Source: Planctomycetaceae bacterium
GTDB taxonomy: Bacteria; Planctomycetota; Planctomycetia; Planctomycetales; Planctomycetaceae
Direction of reading: 5' to 3'
Assembly: GCA_019636285.1 (NCBI GenBank)
Contig: JAHBXV010000006.1
Span: 1-64,000 of the forward strand
DNA: 64,000 bases
A program made the translations under genes and the position numbers. The notes beneath the pieces are model-generated. The model did not search any database. It was given only the letters and a program-made list of their open reading frames with translations, and was not told the DNA's origin. Of this stretch, positions 38,254-46,860 are shown piece by piece (position 1 is the first letter of the stretch; the number at the start of each line of letters is the position of its first letter).

Positions 38254-38432
38254 CCGTTCGCGTGAATCACGGTGCCGGTCCCAATTTCTCCCACTGTGAG
38301 AACTGCCGACTGGATCACAGTTGGTTCCGGTGCGAGAGCCCGGCCGAGCGTCATCGCTCGCGGCGTGTCCATCGTGGCGCACCCGGTCAGCGTCGTTGTC
38401 GTGGCAATCAGCAAAATGGTCAGGCGGGTCAT
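38241..38432 (-). CDS. Small lipoprotein
   Basis: A 63-residue protein with a lipoprotein signal: MTRLTILLIATTTTLTGC, lipobox LTGC with Cys18. The mature part is only about 45 residues. ATG 38432 is preceded by a strong AAGGAGGAAAG ribosome-binding site, which decides the start over the longer frame to 38525. It converges with the dehydrogenase gene (13-nt overlap). Membrane-anchored; no family recognised. Confidence 0.75.
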   Translation of the reverse strand: MTRLTILLIATTTTLTGCATMDTPRAMTLGRALAPEPTVIQSAVLTVGEIGTGTVIHANGQSE

Positions 38433-38579
38433 CGTTCTTTCCTCCTTGGGATAATCACGCGTTGCAGGTCTCTCCAGACCAGGCGTGTTCAGGGAGGAAA
38501 CGAAACGCGGAAACCGGGGGATCAAACGATTCTCAATCGACCCGGCGGCAGGGTTTGCGGGAAACGGAACGCTGACGTT

Positions 38580-40253
38580 TCACGCCTTGCGCTTGGCCAC
38601 TACCACGGTCAAGTCGTCGAGATTGGGGGCTCCATAGGTGAAGCGATCCAACCCCTTGAGGGCCGCCTGGACGATGTCGGCCGACGGTAAATCGCGATAG
38701 GCGACGAGTTGGCCAAGCACGCGATCGACTCCAAAGAACTGCCCTGCCGGATTGCGGGATTCCGTCAGACCATCGGTAAAGACGGCCAGCATTGTCCCTG
38801 GGGCCAGGTGGTGGCTCACCGTGACAAGCTCTTCGTCGATGACTCCCAGAATCGGGCCCGTCGTCAACAACTCGGTGCGAATGCCTCGCCAGTTGAGCAG
38901 ATACCCCCGCATTCCCGCGGCGACGTACTCGATTTGATTCGTCTCCGGCGAAAACCGGGCCAGAAAAAGGCTGACGAAACGCTGATCGCGGACTTCATTC
39001 ACCAGGAACCGGTTGAGCCGCTGGGCGATGGTGCCAGGGTTGGATTCCACCAGCGCGCTCGCGCGGAGGTAAGCGCGCGTCTGCGACATCAGAATCGAAG
39101 CGCCGATGTCGTGTCCCGCCACATCGGCGATGACCAGCAGCCATTCCCCCTCGGGGAGCGGGATAAAGTCATAATAATCTCCGCCCACATCGCCCGACGG
39201 AATCGAGCATCCGGCGATGTCGTAGCCGTCAATCCGGGGTGCTTCGCGCGGCAGCAGCGAGTCATGAACATTCCGGGCAATGGTCCAGGTGGCGCGGATT
39301 GTCTGGAGTTTCGCCTCGGATCGTGAGACACGCGTGAAATCGAGCAAGAGGCCCAGAAACGGAATGACGTACGCCAGAATCTTGAGGTACTGCGCGACGA
39401 TGGCCGCGTTGTCCGATTCCGACGTGGAAAAGAACGCCAGATAGGTCTGTCCAATGAGGCAGGGGAGCAGACTGACAAACAGCCCGTCCGTGAACAGGCT
39501 GGGGTGGCGACGCGAAAAAGCGGGAAGGAACAATCCGCCCGCGAGCAGATACCCAATCAACGCGATCGCATCGAGCGGCCGCTTCACGAACTGGTTCGGA
39601 TGGCTGCCGACTGGCAGATGAGGCGCGTACCAGCAGACCGCGACAATCAGCACGGCGATGATCGCGAAGACGATTCCGATCCCAATCAGGGCCCGCCAAC
39701 CCGCCAGCCGCCGCGCCAGCGCGGCCGGGTAGGACAGCGGAGCCACGCCGATCGCGATGATCGTCGCATGGAGAATCCGCGAGAGTCCCCACGTGAAGAT
39801 CGGGAACTGGCGATCATCGACAGCCCGGACTGGCAGGTCATCGATGGCCAGCACATGAAACGCGTCGATCAACCCGGTGAAAAAAAGGGCGAGGCCAATG
39901 ATGGGCGTGGCCACCTGCCGCTGGATGGTGTGATGGCACAGGGCGGTCGCGGCCGTCAACATGGCGACGGTGACGGCCGTCCATTCCAGGAGCGCCCGAA
40001 CGAATCGCGGGCGAAACTCGGAGGCTTCGTCGCTTGATGAGAATCCAAAGTCATAGCCCATGGCGTTCGCCAGGACCGGCACGCTGCACGCGACCGACGC
40101 CAGCACGATAAATGAAACGGGAAGACGATTGGCGCGCTCGGCACTCAATCTGATGGCTCCGGCTCGACTCGCACAGGCAACCGAATTCAACACGGACCAC
40201 GCGACACGGTCGCTGTCGTCGGTTCCACCGAACCTATCCAAACGGGCGCGCAT
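38580..40253 (-). CDS. Membrane-bound SpoIIE/RsbU-type PP2C phosphatase
   Basis: A 557-residue sensor phosphatase. Residues about 45-330 contain seven or more hydrophobic helices of a MASE-like membrane sensor, then a short linker and a SpoIIE/PP2C-family domain: GDVGGDYYDF, VIADVAGHDIGASILM, FTDGLTESRN and LDDLTVVVAKRK. The aspartates that bind Mn/Mg are present. Such proteins dephosphorylate anti-anti-sigma factors or similar switches and connect an external signal to sigma-factor control. No partner switch genes lie beside it. ATG 40253 is used, though a later start before the first helix is possible. Confidence 0.88.
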   Translation of the reverse strand: MRARLDRFGGTDDSDRVAWSVLNSVACASRAGAIRLSAERANRLPVSFIVLASVACSVPVLANAMGYDFGFSSSDEASEFRPRFVRALLEWTAVTVAMLTAATALCHHTIQRQVATPIIGLALFFTGLIDAFHVLAIDDLPVRAVDDRQFPIFTWGLSRILHATIIAIGVAPLSYPAALARRLAGWRALIGIGIVFAIIAVLIVAVCWYAPHLPVGSHPNQFVKRPLDAIALIGYLLAGGLFLPAFSRRHPSLFTDGLFVSLLPCLIGQTYLAFFSTSESDNAAIVAQYLKILAYVIPFLGLLLDFTRVSRSEAKLQTIRATWTIARNVHDSLLPREAPRIDGYDIAGCSIPSGDVGGDYYDFIPLPEGEWLLVIADVAGHDIGASILMSQTRAYLRASALVESNPGTIAQRLNRFLVNEVRDQRFVSLFLARFSPETNQIEYVAAGMRGYLLNWRGIRTELLTTGPILGVIDEELVTVSHHLAPGTMLAVFTDGLTESRNPAGQFFGVDRVLGQLVAYRDLPSADIVQAALKGLDRFTYGAPNLDDLTVVVAKRKA

Positions 40254-40474
40254 TCGCCAAGCCGATCGAGATCGAGATGGCTGTCCCCCGCAATTCCCAG
40301 AAAGCCTCGCGGCGGCCCGGCTTCGCCGTTACAGTGGCGAACACCATTCGGCGGTGATTCGGGAACACGTTCCAAGATCGACACTCGTGAATCGGGGAGT
40401 TCCGAACTCACAGCCGAATTCCTGTCGTCCAGCGGGTTTTACATCGATCTGACGCACAACGAGGTCATCGCGGC

Positions 40475-40762
40475 ATGGCGCATTTCGGGCATGGGTCGGC
40501 AACGCCGACGGAGGTGGAAGATCCGCGGCAAGTCGCCCGGAACACGCGATTGGGGCTGTGGCTCTTCGCGGTCTACTGCCTGATTTATGGCGGATTCGTC
40601 GTCATCAACGCATTCTATCCATCGATCATGACCTGGAACGTGCTGGGGGTGACGCTGGCGATCGTCTACGGATTCGGGCTGATTCTCGCCGCGTTCGTGC
40701 TCGCGCTCGTCTATGCCTGGGGCTGCCAGCGACCCGTGCGGGGCGGGGAGGGGCCGCAATGA
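40475..40762 (+). CDS. DUF485 membrane protein (YjcH-like)
   Basis: A 95-residue protein of the DUF485 family with two membrane helices (LGLWLFAVYCLIYGGFVVIN and VTLAIVYGFGLILAAFVLAL). Members are the small partner of acetate-type solute:sodium symporters (E. coli yjcH next to actP), and the next gene here is exactly such a symporter, overlapping by 4 nt (ATGA). ATG 40475 is used. Confidence 0.9.
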   Translation: MAHFGHGSATPTEVEDPRQVARNTRLGLWLFAVYCLIYGGFVVINAFYPSIMTWNVLGVTLAIVYGFGLILAAFVLALVYAWGCQRPVRGGEGPQ

Positions 40763-42531
40763 TTCCGCAGCCCTCGCCCATCGCGATTGGCGTCTTTCTG
40801 ATTTTTGTCGGTGCGACCCTGGCTCTCAGCTTCTGGTTTGGCTCGCGAGCCAAATCGTCCGCCGGCTACTTCGCCGCCGGTGGGGAAATCCACTGGTTCG
40901 TCAATGGCGTCGCCTTCGCGGGCGATTACCTGTCCGCGGCGTCGTTTCTCGGGATCTGCGGGCTGATCTCGTTGTCGGGCTACGACGGCTTTCTGTATTC
41001 GATTGGCTTTCTCGCGGGGTGGGTGGTCGCGCTCTTCGTGATCGCCGAACCCATGAAGCGGCTGGGACGCTATACGTTCGCCGACGCGCTCAACAGCAAG
41101 TTTCAGTCACGGGGCATCACCCTGGCGGCTGGCCTGAGCGCGCTGGTGGTCAGTGTCTTCTACCTGATACCGCAGATGGTTGGCGCGGGTTCGCTCATCT
41201 ATCCGCTTCTCGGGCTGCCGCACTGGCTGGGGGTGGTGGTCGTCGGGTTGACGGTTGTCGTCATCGTCGCGACGGCCGGTATGGTGAGCACCACCTATGT
41301 GCAGTTCATCAAAGGGGGGCTGCTGGTCATCTTCAGCGGTATCCTCACCGTGCTTATTCTGCGCGAGGGACTGGTGGCACGGACCGACGCCGCCGCGAAT
41401 GAACCACAAACGCTGACCACGACGGCCGACGGTCGTAGACTCGTCAACGGCGTGCCGCAAGGACTCGGAGAAGGACAGGCCGACCTGCGCCCCGTCGGGC
41501 ACATCAGCCGTCTGCCCGGCGAGATCGAGCGGACCGGGCCGCTGGGGCCGCTGCAATACCTGCAAATGATCCGCGACAGCGAAATCGTGCTGTGGAAATC
41601 GACGACAACGATCGAGAACGGCGATAAGTCGGTCACCTTCTCTCCGGTGCCGACTCCGGGCGAAGACATTCTGCGTCCCGGCCGCAGCGCGCTGTTTCAG
41701 GGACTGCGCGGCGACGCGCTCTGGCCGAAACTCAACTTTCTTTCGCTGATGCTCGCCCTCTTCGCGGGAACCGCGTCGCTGCCTCACATCCTCATTCGCT
41801 ATTACACCGTCAAAGATCAGGCGGCCGCGCGGCAGAGCACTGTTGTCGGCATCGCGACCATCGGCGCATTCTATGTCCTCACCCTGTATCTGGGGTTGGG
41901 GGCCATGACGCGGGGAACGATCGACCTGACCGATAGCAACATGGCGGCTCCGCTGCTCGCGCGCAGTTTCGGCGAACTGATCTTTGCCATCGTCTCGGCG
42001 ATTGCCTTCACGACCGTGCTGGGGACCGTCAGCGGCTTGATCGTCGCTGCGAGCGGAGCCATTGTCCACGACCTGATCTCGGGCGTGGCAGGCTGGGAGC
42101 TGTCCGACCATCACAAGGTGCGCCTGGCCAAGCTCGCGTCGATTGTCGTCGGCGCGTTCGCCATTCTCCTGGGAATCTGGTTCAAGGGCTTCAACGCATC
42201 CTTCCTGGTCGGCTGGGCCTTCAGCGTCGCGGCGTCGGCAAACCTGCCCGCCCTTGTCATGATCCTCTTCTGGAAGCGGACCACCAAACAGGGAGTGACC
42301 ACCGCGATCGTCGTGGGAATGGTGGCCTCGCTGGCCTGGATTCTCCTCAGCGAGGACACCTTCAAGACGGTCTACGGCTACCCGGCCGACGAAGCCGCGC
42401 GCCTGGCGTGCGTCCCCTTCAGCCAGCCCGGTTTGGTGACGATCCCGCTGGGCTTCCTCACGCTGATCGTGACTTCGCTGCTGACTCGCGGAACAGCCGA
42501 ATCAGTGGCTGCCGCCAAGGCTTCCCGCTAG
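40759..42531 (+). CDS. ActP-like solute:sodium symporter
   Basis: A 590-residue symporter of the SSS family, closest to cation/acetate symporters. The N-terminus, YFAAGGEIHWFVNGVAFAGD and SAASFLGICGLISLSGYDG, is the family's first conserved block; 13 or so helices follow, with LPHILIRYYTVKD as the typical late motif. A hydrophilic insertion of roughly 100 residues (about 210-315) containing LTTTADGRRLVNGVPQG separates two helices; similar insertions are known in ActP homologues with an extra periplasmic or cytoplasmic loop. It overlaps the DUF485 gene by 4 nt, so the two are translated together. Likely uptake of acetate or a related short organic acid (inference). Confidence 0.88.
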   Translation: MIPQPSPIAIGVFLIFVGATLALSFWFGSRAKSSAGYFAAGGEIHWFVNGVAFAGDYLSAASFLGICGLISLSGYDGFLYSIGFLAGWVVALFVIAEPMKRLGRYTFADALNSKFQSRGITLAAGLSALVVSVFYLIPQMVGAGSLIYPLLGLPHWLGVVVVGLTVVVIVATAGMVSTTYVQFIKGGLLVIFSGILTVLILREGLVARTDAAANEPQTLTTTADGRRLVNGVPQGLGEGQADLRPVGHISRLPGEIERTGPLGPLQYLQMIRDSEIVLWKSTTTIENGDKSVTFSPVPTPGEDILRPGRSALFQGLRGDALWPKLNFLSLMLALFAGTASLPHILIRYYTVKDQAAARQSTVVGIATIGAFYVLTLYLGLGAMTRGTIDLTDSNMAAPLLARSFGELIFAIVSAIAFTTVLGTVSGLIVAASGAIVHDLISGVAGWELSDHHKVRLAKLASIVVGAFAILLGIWFKGFNASFLVGWAFSVAASANLPALVMILFWKRTTKQGVTTAIVVGMVASLAWILLSEDTFKTVYGYPADEAARLACVPFSQPGLVTIPLGFLTLIVTSLLTRGTAESVAAAKASR

Positions 42532-42625
42532 GTTGAGACATTGCGTCGAGCGGAACGGGCTGTGGCACGACCGTTCCCGTGTATTGAAGTCACTCTTACG
42601 TTCGGACAAAGCGCCGAGGCGGGTC

Positions 42626-43357
42626 ATGCGCATCCAGTTTCTGGGAACCGGCGGTTATCACCCCAACTCGCGTCGGCAGACGGCTGGTCTCTTCCTGGCA
42701 GAGCAGGGCATTCTGATTGACGCGGGGACTGGAACTTACCGGTTGCCAGAACTGCTGCGAACCGAGGAACTGGATGTCTTCCTGACTCACGGCCACCTCG
42801 ATCATGTGATCGGCCTGACCTATCTCCTGGTCCCGCTGGAACTGGGCCAGTTGAAAGAGTGTCGTGTCCACGCGGCCCCCGAAGTGCTCGAGACGGTCCG
42901 CCAGCATCTGTTCGCGCCGGGGCTGTTTCCCATGGAGCCGCGGTTCGACTACCGCGAATTGGCCGAGCGGGTGGAACTCGGCGGCCTGACGCTTACGCAT
43001 CATCCGCTCAAGCACCCCGGCGGATCGCGCGGTTATAAGTTGACCGATGGTTCAGTCACCCTGGTCGCGATCACCGACACCACTGTCGACGGTACCTACG
43101 ACGACTTTGTGCGCGGAGCCGATGTTCTCATTCATGAATGCTATTTCTCGGACGAGAACCAGAAGTGGTGCGAAGTCACCGGCCATAGCGCGACGACCAT
43201 GGTGGCCGACCTCGCGCGGCGGACCGCCGTCGGACGGCTCTACCTGACCCACATCGATCCCTATCAGCCGGGTGAAGACCCCGTCGGTCTGGCAACGGCC
43301 CGCGAGTTGTTTCTGCGCACGTTCGTCGCCGAAGATCTGCTGACGATCGAGTGCTGA
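42626..43357 (+). CDS. MBL-fold metal hydrolase (ribonuclease Z-like)
   Basis: A 243-residue metallo-beta-lactamase-fold protein. The start MRIQFLGTGGYHPNSRRQTA is typical of the RNase Z/ElaC-like branch, and the metal motif is THGHLDH (54-60: His55, His57, Asp59, His60), with later HHPLKHPGGSRGY and GHS. ATG 42626 is chosen because MRIQFLGTGG is the usual N-terminus; the longer frame has no conserved sequence. The substrate may be a nucleic acid or a small phosphodiester. It is 95 nt downstream of the symporter and converges with rho. Confidence 0.85.
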   Translation: MRIQFLGTGGYHPNSRRQTAGLFLAEQGILIDAGTGTYRLPELLRTEELDVFLTHGHLDHVIGLTYLLVPLELGQLKECRVHAAPEVLETVRQHLFAPGLFPMEPRFDYRELAERVELGGLTLTHHPLKHPGGSRGYKLTDGSVTLVAITDTTVDGTYDDFVRGADVLIHECYFSDENQKWCEVTGHSATTMVADLARRTAVGRLYLTHIDPYQPGEDPVGLATARELFLRTFVAEDLLTIEC

Positions 43358-43377
43358 GGCGAGCGGACCGCGATCGC

Positions 43378-43412
43378 AAAAAAAGCCCCCGGAGACAACT
43401 GTCTCCGGGGGC
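43378..43412 (-). terminator. Rho-independent terminator downstream of rho
   Basis: Read on the minus strand, a 12-bp GC-rich stem (GCCCCCGGAGAC with GTCTCCGGGGGC, loop of 4 nt, 43412-43385) is followed by seven T. It lies 125 nt past the rho stop codon. On the + strand the same stem could also stop transcription from the MBL gene, but no T-run follows it there. Confidence 0.85.
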
Positions 43413-43454
43413 CGATGTGTTTGTAATGGTTGCTGGATTGTCGACTACGAACCT

Positions 43455-43530
43455 CTGACACAACCGGTTGTGCCTGTCAGGAACCTGAGGAGGGCCTGGC
43501 AAACACCTCATTGCACGGAGGTTGTGTCAG
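43455..43530 (+). repeat. 76-bp terminal-inverted-repeat element, copy 2
   Basis: Same element as at 37072-37147, with perfect 11-bp ends CTGACACAACC and GGTTGTGTCAG and the inner palindrome CACAACCGGTTGTG. It lies between the convergent MBL and rho genes, 6 nt from the rho stop, i.e. between rho and its terminator. In both copies one end lies within 7 nt of a stop codon. Confidence 0.85.
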
Positions 43531-43536
43531 AATTTA

Positions 43537-45441
43537 TCAGAGCACCGAGCGAATCTTGGCGAGGAACTCCGCGTTCGTCGGGTACTTCGCCAGAATGCGG
43601 ATCAGTTGCTCCATCGCCTCGACCGAGTTGAGCGAGACCAGGCTGCGCCGCAGCATGGTGACCCCTTCCAGGACATCGGGCGGGAGCAGTTTCTCTTCAC
43701 GGCGAGTTCCCGACTTGGCCACGTCGATGGCGGGCCAGATGCGGCGATCGGCGAGTTCCCGGCTGAGAACCAGTTCCATGTTCCCGGTTCCCTTGAACTC
43801 CTGGAAGATGGCGTCATCCATCCGGCTGCCGGTTTCGATGAGGGCCGTGCCGACCACCGTCAGCGAACCCCCTTCTTCGAACTGCCGGGCCATGCCGAAC
43901 ATCTTCTTGGGAAGATCCATGGCCCGGATATCGAGTCCGCCGGTTCCCGTACGGCCCGAGTTGCTCCATTTGTTGAAGGCCCGCGCCGTTCGCGTGATGC
44001 TGTCGAGCAGAATGAAGACGTCGCGACCCTGTTCGGTCATGCGCTTGGCCCGCTCGAAGACGAGCTGGCTGACGCGGATGTGACTGTCGACCTCGCGGTC
44101 GAGTGTCGACGCAATCACTTCACCATTCACGCGACGCCGCAGTTCCGTCACTTCCTCCGGCCGCTCGTCGATCAGCAGCACGATGAGATAGACCTCGGGA
44201 TGATTGTGACTGACCGCGTTCGCGATCTCCTGTAACAACATCGTCTTGCCGGACCGGGGAGGCGCGACGATCAGAGCCCGCTGCCCCTTGCCGATCGGCG
44301 TCAGCAGGTCCATGACGCGCATCGTCACCGGCGTCGGGCCGGTTTCCAGCCGAATCTGGTCGTGCGGCGTGATGGGAGTCAGACTGTCGAACGACTTGAT
44401 CTCCCGATACATGTCGGGCGTGCGGCCTTCGATCGTTTCGATCGAACGCAGCCGCGGCCCCTGGCCCTTGCCCCCCGGCACGCTTTCGCCGGTGACGAGC
44501 ACGCCTTCCCGGAGACCAAACTTCTCGATCAGCGAACTCGACACGAACGGGTCTGTCGGCTGCGAGATGTATTCGCTCTTCTGGTCGCGAAGAAACCCGT
44601 AACCCTTGGTCGGATGGAGTTCGAGGATTCCCTGAACGGGAGTTGGCGTTTCCGGAACGCGCGACGATTGCGAATGGCTTTCGCGCGGACCGCGCGAACC
44701 ACGGTTATCGTTGCGGTTGTCGGAACCGCGACGCCGATCGCGACCACCCTGATGACTGGGGCCGCGATTGCCATGAGGGCTTCCATGCGGACCTCCGCCG
44801 CCTTGCGGGGCCGGTCCATCGTTCGGCCCACGTCGACGACGTCGTCGTCGGCGGCGGCGACGGTTGCCGTCGTCGCCCGAGTCGCCGGAATCTCCAGAAT
44901 CTCCCGACTCGCTCGAATCGGGGCCATCATCAAAGCCGCCGGAATCCTGGGCATCGTGTTCTTCGCCGCGGTCGGCGACAGGTCCGGCGTCGCGCCGAGC
45001 GGGGGCGGAACCGCCGTCATCGGTCCGGCGCCGAGGCGCGGGACGAGAGTCGGACGACCTCGCGGGGCCATCCGCATCCATCCGGGAGTCGAAATCGAGC
45101 CGCGGATCGAGATCCAGACCGGCGTCGAAATCGGAATCATCATCGCGCGGGGCGGGCGCGGCGGCCTGAGCCTCTTCGCGCGGCTTTCGCGTTCGGCGGC
45201 GAGGGGGAGCAGCCGCCTCGGTGGGTTCGGCTTCCACTTTGCGACGGCGTCGCGGGGGAGGCGTCTCGCCAAAGTCCGCGTCATCGCGAGCGGCATGAGC
45301 TTCGGCGAGCGCGTCTTCGATCGCGTTCTCGGCCGGGCCGCTCTGGGCTTCGGACTTGATCCGCTCAACGGCGGCTCCCGAGGAGGCAGTCCGTCGGCGG
45401 GGGCGAGGCTTTTTGGGAGTCTCGGGACTCGACTCAGTCAT
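43537..45441 (-). CDS. rho: Transcription termination factor Rho with long charged N-terminal extension
   Basis: A 634-residue Rho. The C-terminal 370 residues are a normal Rho: RNA-binding cold-shock-like part (GILELHPTKGYGFLRDQ), Walker A APPRSGKT near residue 390, Walker B VFILLDSITRTARAFN, and the Q/R-loop region with GTGNMELVLSRELA. Residues 1-265 are a low-complexity extension rich in Arg, Asp, Gly and Pro, with a run of more than ten Arg, as seen in Rho of high-GC phyla; such regions can add RNA binding or phase separation (known for other Rho proteins, inferred here). ATG 45441, MTESSPET, is preferred; a start six codons earlier exists. The 76-bp repeat ends 6 nt from the stop. The upstream leader seems over 1 kb long. 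Confidence 0.95.
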   Translation of the reverse strand: MTESSPETPKKPRPRRRTASSGAAVERIKSEAQSGPAENAIEDALAEAHAARDDADFGETPPPRRRRKVEAEPTEAAAPPRRRTRKPREEAQAAAPAPRDDDSDFDAGLDLDPRLDFDSRMDADGPARSSDSRPAPRRRTDDGGSAPARRDAGPVADRGEEHDAQDSGGFDDGPDSSESGDSGDSGDSGDDGNRRRRRRRRRRRGPNDGPAPQGGGGPHGSPHGNRGPSHQGGRDRRRGSDNRNDNRGSRGPRESHSQSSRVPETPTPVQGILELHPTKGYGFLRDQKSEYISQPTDPFVSSSLIEKFGLREGVLVTGESVPGGKGQGPRLRSIETIEGRTPDMYREIKSFDSLTPITPHDQIRLETGPTPVTMRVMDLLTPIGKGQRALIVAPPRSGKTMLLQEIANAVSHNHPEVYLIVLLIDERPEEVTELRRRVNGEVIASTLDREVDSHIRVSQLVFERAKRMTEQGRDVFILLDSITRTARAFNKWSNSGRTGTGGLDIRAMDLPKKMFGMARQFEEGGSLTVVGTALIETGSRMDDAIFQEFKGTGNMELVLSRELADRRIWPAIDVAKSGTRREEKLLPPDVLEGVTMLRRSLVSLNSVEAMEQLIRILAKYPTNAEFLAKIRSVL

Positions 45442-45809
45442 TGATGCTTCCAACTGCATGAGGAGAAACCTGAGCTGCTTCCGGTGTCAGATCCGGCAAG
45501 CATCGGGAGAGGCCGGCATCGTCGATCAGCGGTCAAGCCGTGCGAATTGCCGACACAAGTGAGAGAATTCAAAAAAAGTCCGATCGACACTCGGTGATCG
45601 CGACGACCGTCGATCCCCGCCTGGGGGCCGCCAGTGAAAGTTTCGCGAAGCAGCTCGATGGAGGCCAACTGCCGATGTCCTGACAGACGACTCTTGGACC
45701 AATTGCCGGCCAGCGAGGACCAGCGACTCGCAAATCGGTTTTCTTTGGTAGCCGTATTCAGCCGGGGCTGTTCAATCGGAAACCAGACGAAACCGAAACC
45801 TGATGATCG

Positions 45810-45828
45810 TTCAACCGGAACCAGCCCC
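45810..45828 (+). repeat. Dispersed 19-nt motif, copy 2
   Basis: TTCAACCGGAACCAGCCCC, one mismatch from 20459-20477. A partial inverted form, GCCGGGGCTGTTC, lies 40 nt upstream at 45761-45773. Confidence 0.5.
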
Positions 45829-45890
45829 GCCGAAACACCAGATCGCGAATGAAATGCGACACGGGACTCGATCTGTTTGGAAACCATCCC

Positions 45891-45932
45891 TGTTCCCTGC
45901 GACCCCGTTCCCTCCGACCTTGTTCCCTGTGA
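45891..45932 (+). repeat. Three units of a 15-nt-period GTTCCCT repeat
   Basis: GTTCCCT occurs at 45892, 45907 and 45922, each followed by a variable GA-containing spacer (GCGACC, CCGACC, GTGAGG). The period is exactly 15 nt. Confidence 0.6.
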
Positions 45933-46037
45933 GGGATCGACACCGCTCCAACTGACGCGGCAAATGGACCGACGCCATCTGGACCGAGCCAATTTTCAGG
46001 CTCCGCAATCCGTCCGCGGAAAAGGCCGACTGGCGAT

Positions 46038-46059
46038 CCTGAAACATCACTGTTTCAGG
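46038..46059. other. Perfect 9-bp stem-loop upstream of rho
   Basis: CCTGAAACA and TGTTTCAGG flank the tetraloop TCAC. Without a T-run it is not a typical terminator. It may be an RNA structure in the rho leader or a protein-binding site. Confidence 0.5.
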
Positions 46060-46526
46060 TCAAACGCTGGCTCAACGTCCGACACGTTCGCCCAAGGGTC
46101 TTCCTCAACGGACGAAGCACCTCTCACAGCCCGTTCTCGGCCAGATCTCGAATCCGATGCTCGAGTTTCCTGCCTGGAACGGTCAGCGGCCCGTTGAAGA
46201 ACCTGATTTCTGGAGGACACACCACGTGCTTTCCGTGGAGTGCGAATCCCGCGAAGTCTGTTTCAAGACCCGGCCAGCGACGTTCCGTCGCTCCCAATTC
46301 CGTGCGACTTCCGTCGTCCAGAGCGTCTTGAGCCACCTCCTGGGAAATCGCTGATCGAAAAGGCTCTTCAACAAACTGCCAGAAAAAAACAGCCAGAGAG
46401 GTACCGTTTCAGATACCGGCTGCCAGCCATCGAGGACGGCCTGGCGAAAGAAAGCGATTCAAAACACGCTATCGCGATGCCATGGGAAGTTAGCCAATAC
46501 GACTCTTCTCCTTGGCACCGGTCTTT

Positions 46527-46554
46527 ATCATATCGAACTTGCCGTGTGTGTCAA
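46527..46554 (-). promoter_or_regulatory. Strong sigma-70-type promoter reading toward rho
   Basis: On the minus strand a consensus -35 TTGACA (46554-46549) and a near-consensus -10 TATGAT (46532-46527) are 16 nt apart. Transcription would start near 46519, in the direction of rho, whose ATG is 1.08 kb downstream. No gene lies between, so the promoter either makes a very long rho leader or an unannotated RNA. Confidence 0.6.
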
Positions 46555-46640
46555 TTCAACTCTTTTTCCCTGCCGGGAATTCCGGGGGACAGGGAAAATT
46601 CTCCCGTTTACACCGGTCCTCCCGGTACCTTGGTGGGTCG

Positions 46641-46654
46641 TGAAACGCGTTTCA
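46641..46654. promoter_or_regulatory. 14-bp perfect palindrome, possible operator
   Basis: TGAAACGCGTTTCA, flanked by GGGT...ACCC at slightly wider spacing. It lies 206 nt upstream of the amidohydrolase GTG. A perfect palindrome of this size with an AT-edge and GC-core is typical of a repressor site; no regulator is identified. Confidence 0.35.
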
Positions 46655-46860
46655 CCCAAAACGGGCCGGGCTCGCAACTGGTGACGATTGAGAGTTGAGC
46701 GTCTCGAAACACGCGGAAAGTCCGCGGCTCTGGTCGCGCCTATTTCGACCGTCCACACTCGAACCCAGCCCCGCTGGGATGCAGACTCCCGTTTGAATAA
46801 GGCGAAGGCCGTGCGGGCCTCCGTCGTTTCTGGATCGAACCAAAGTCGGAGTCAATCATC

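Larger units (their letters stand above)
45442..46860. other. 1.4-kb gap between rho and the amidohydrolase gene
   Basis: No gene is supported: open frames here are short, lack ribosome-binding sites and look like shadows of GC-rich non-coding DNA. The stretch holds a dispersed 19-nt motif (45810-45828), a 15-nt-period repeat (45891-45932), a hairpin (46038-46059), a strong minus-strand promoter-like site (46527-46554) and a palindrome (46641-46654), listed separately. Most of it could be the rho leader transcript. Confidence 0.6.

Noticed and set aside
44362-45444. 360-residue open frame antisense to rho
   Set aside because: Mirror of the low-complexity Rho extension; no domain and no ribosome-binding site.
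45438-45992. 184-residue minus-strand open frame upstream of rho
   Set aside because: Composition is of non-coding type, contains the 15-nt repeat, and has no recognisable domain or start signal.
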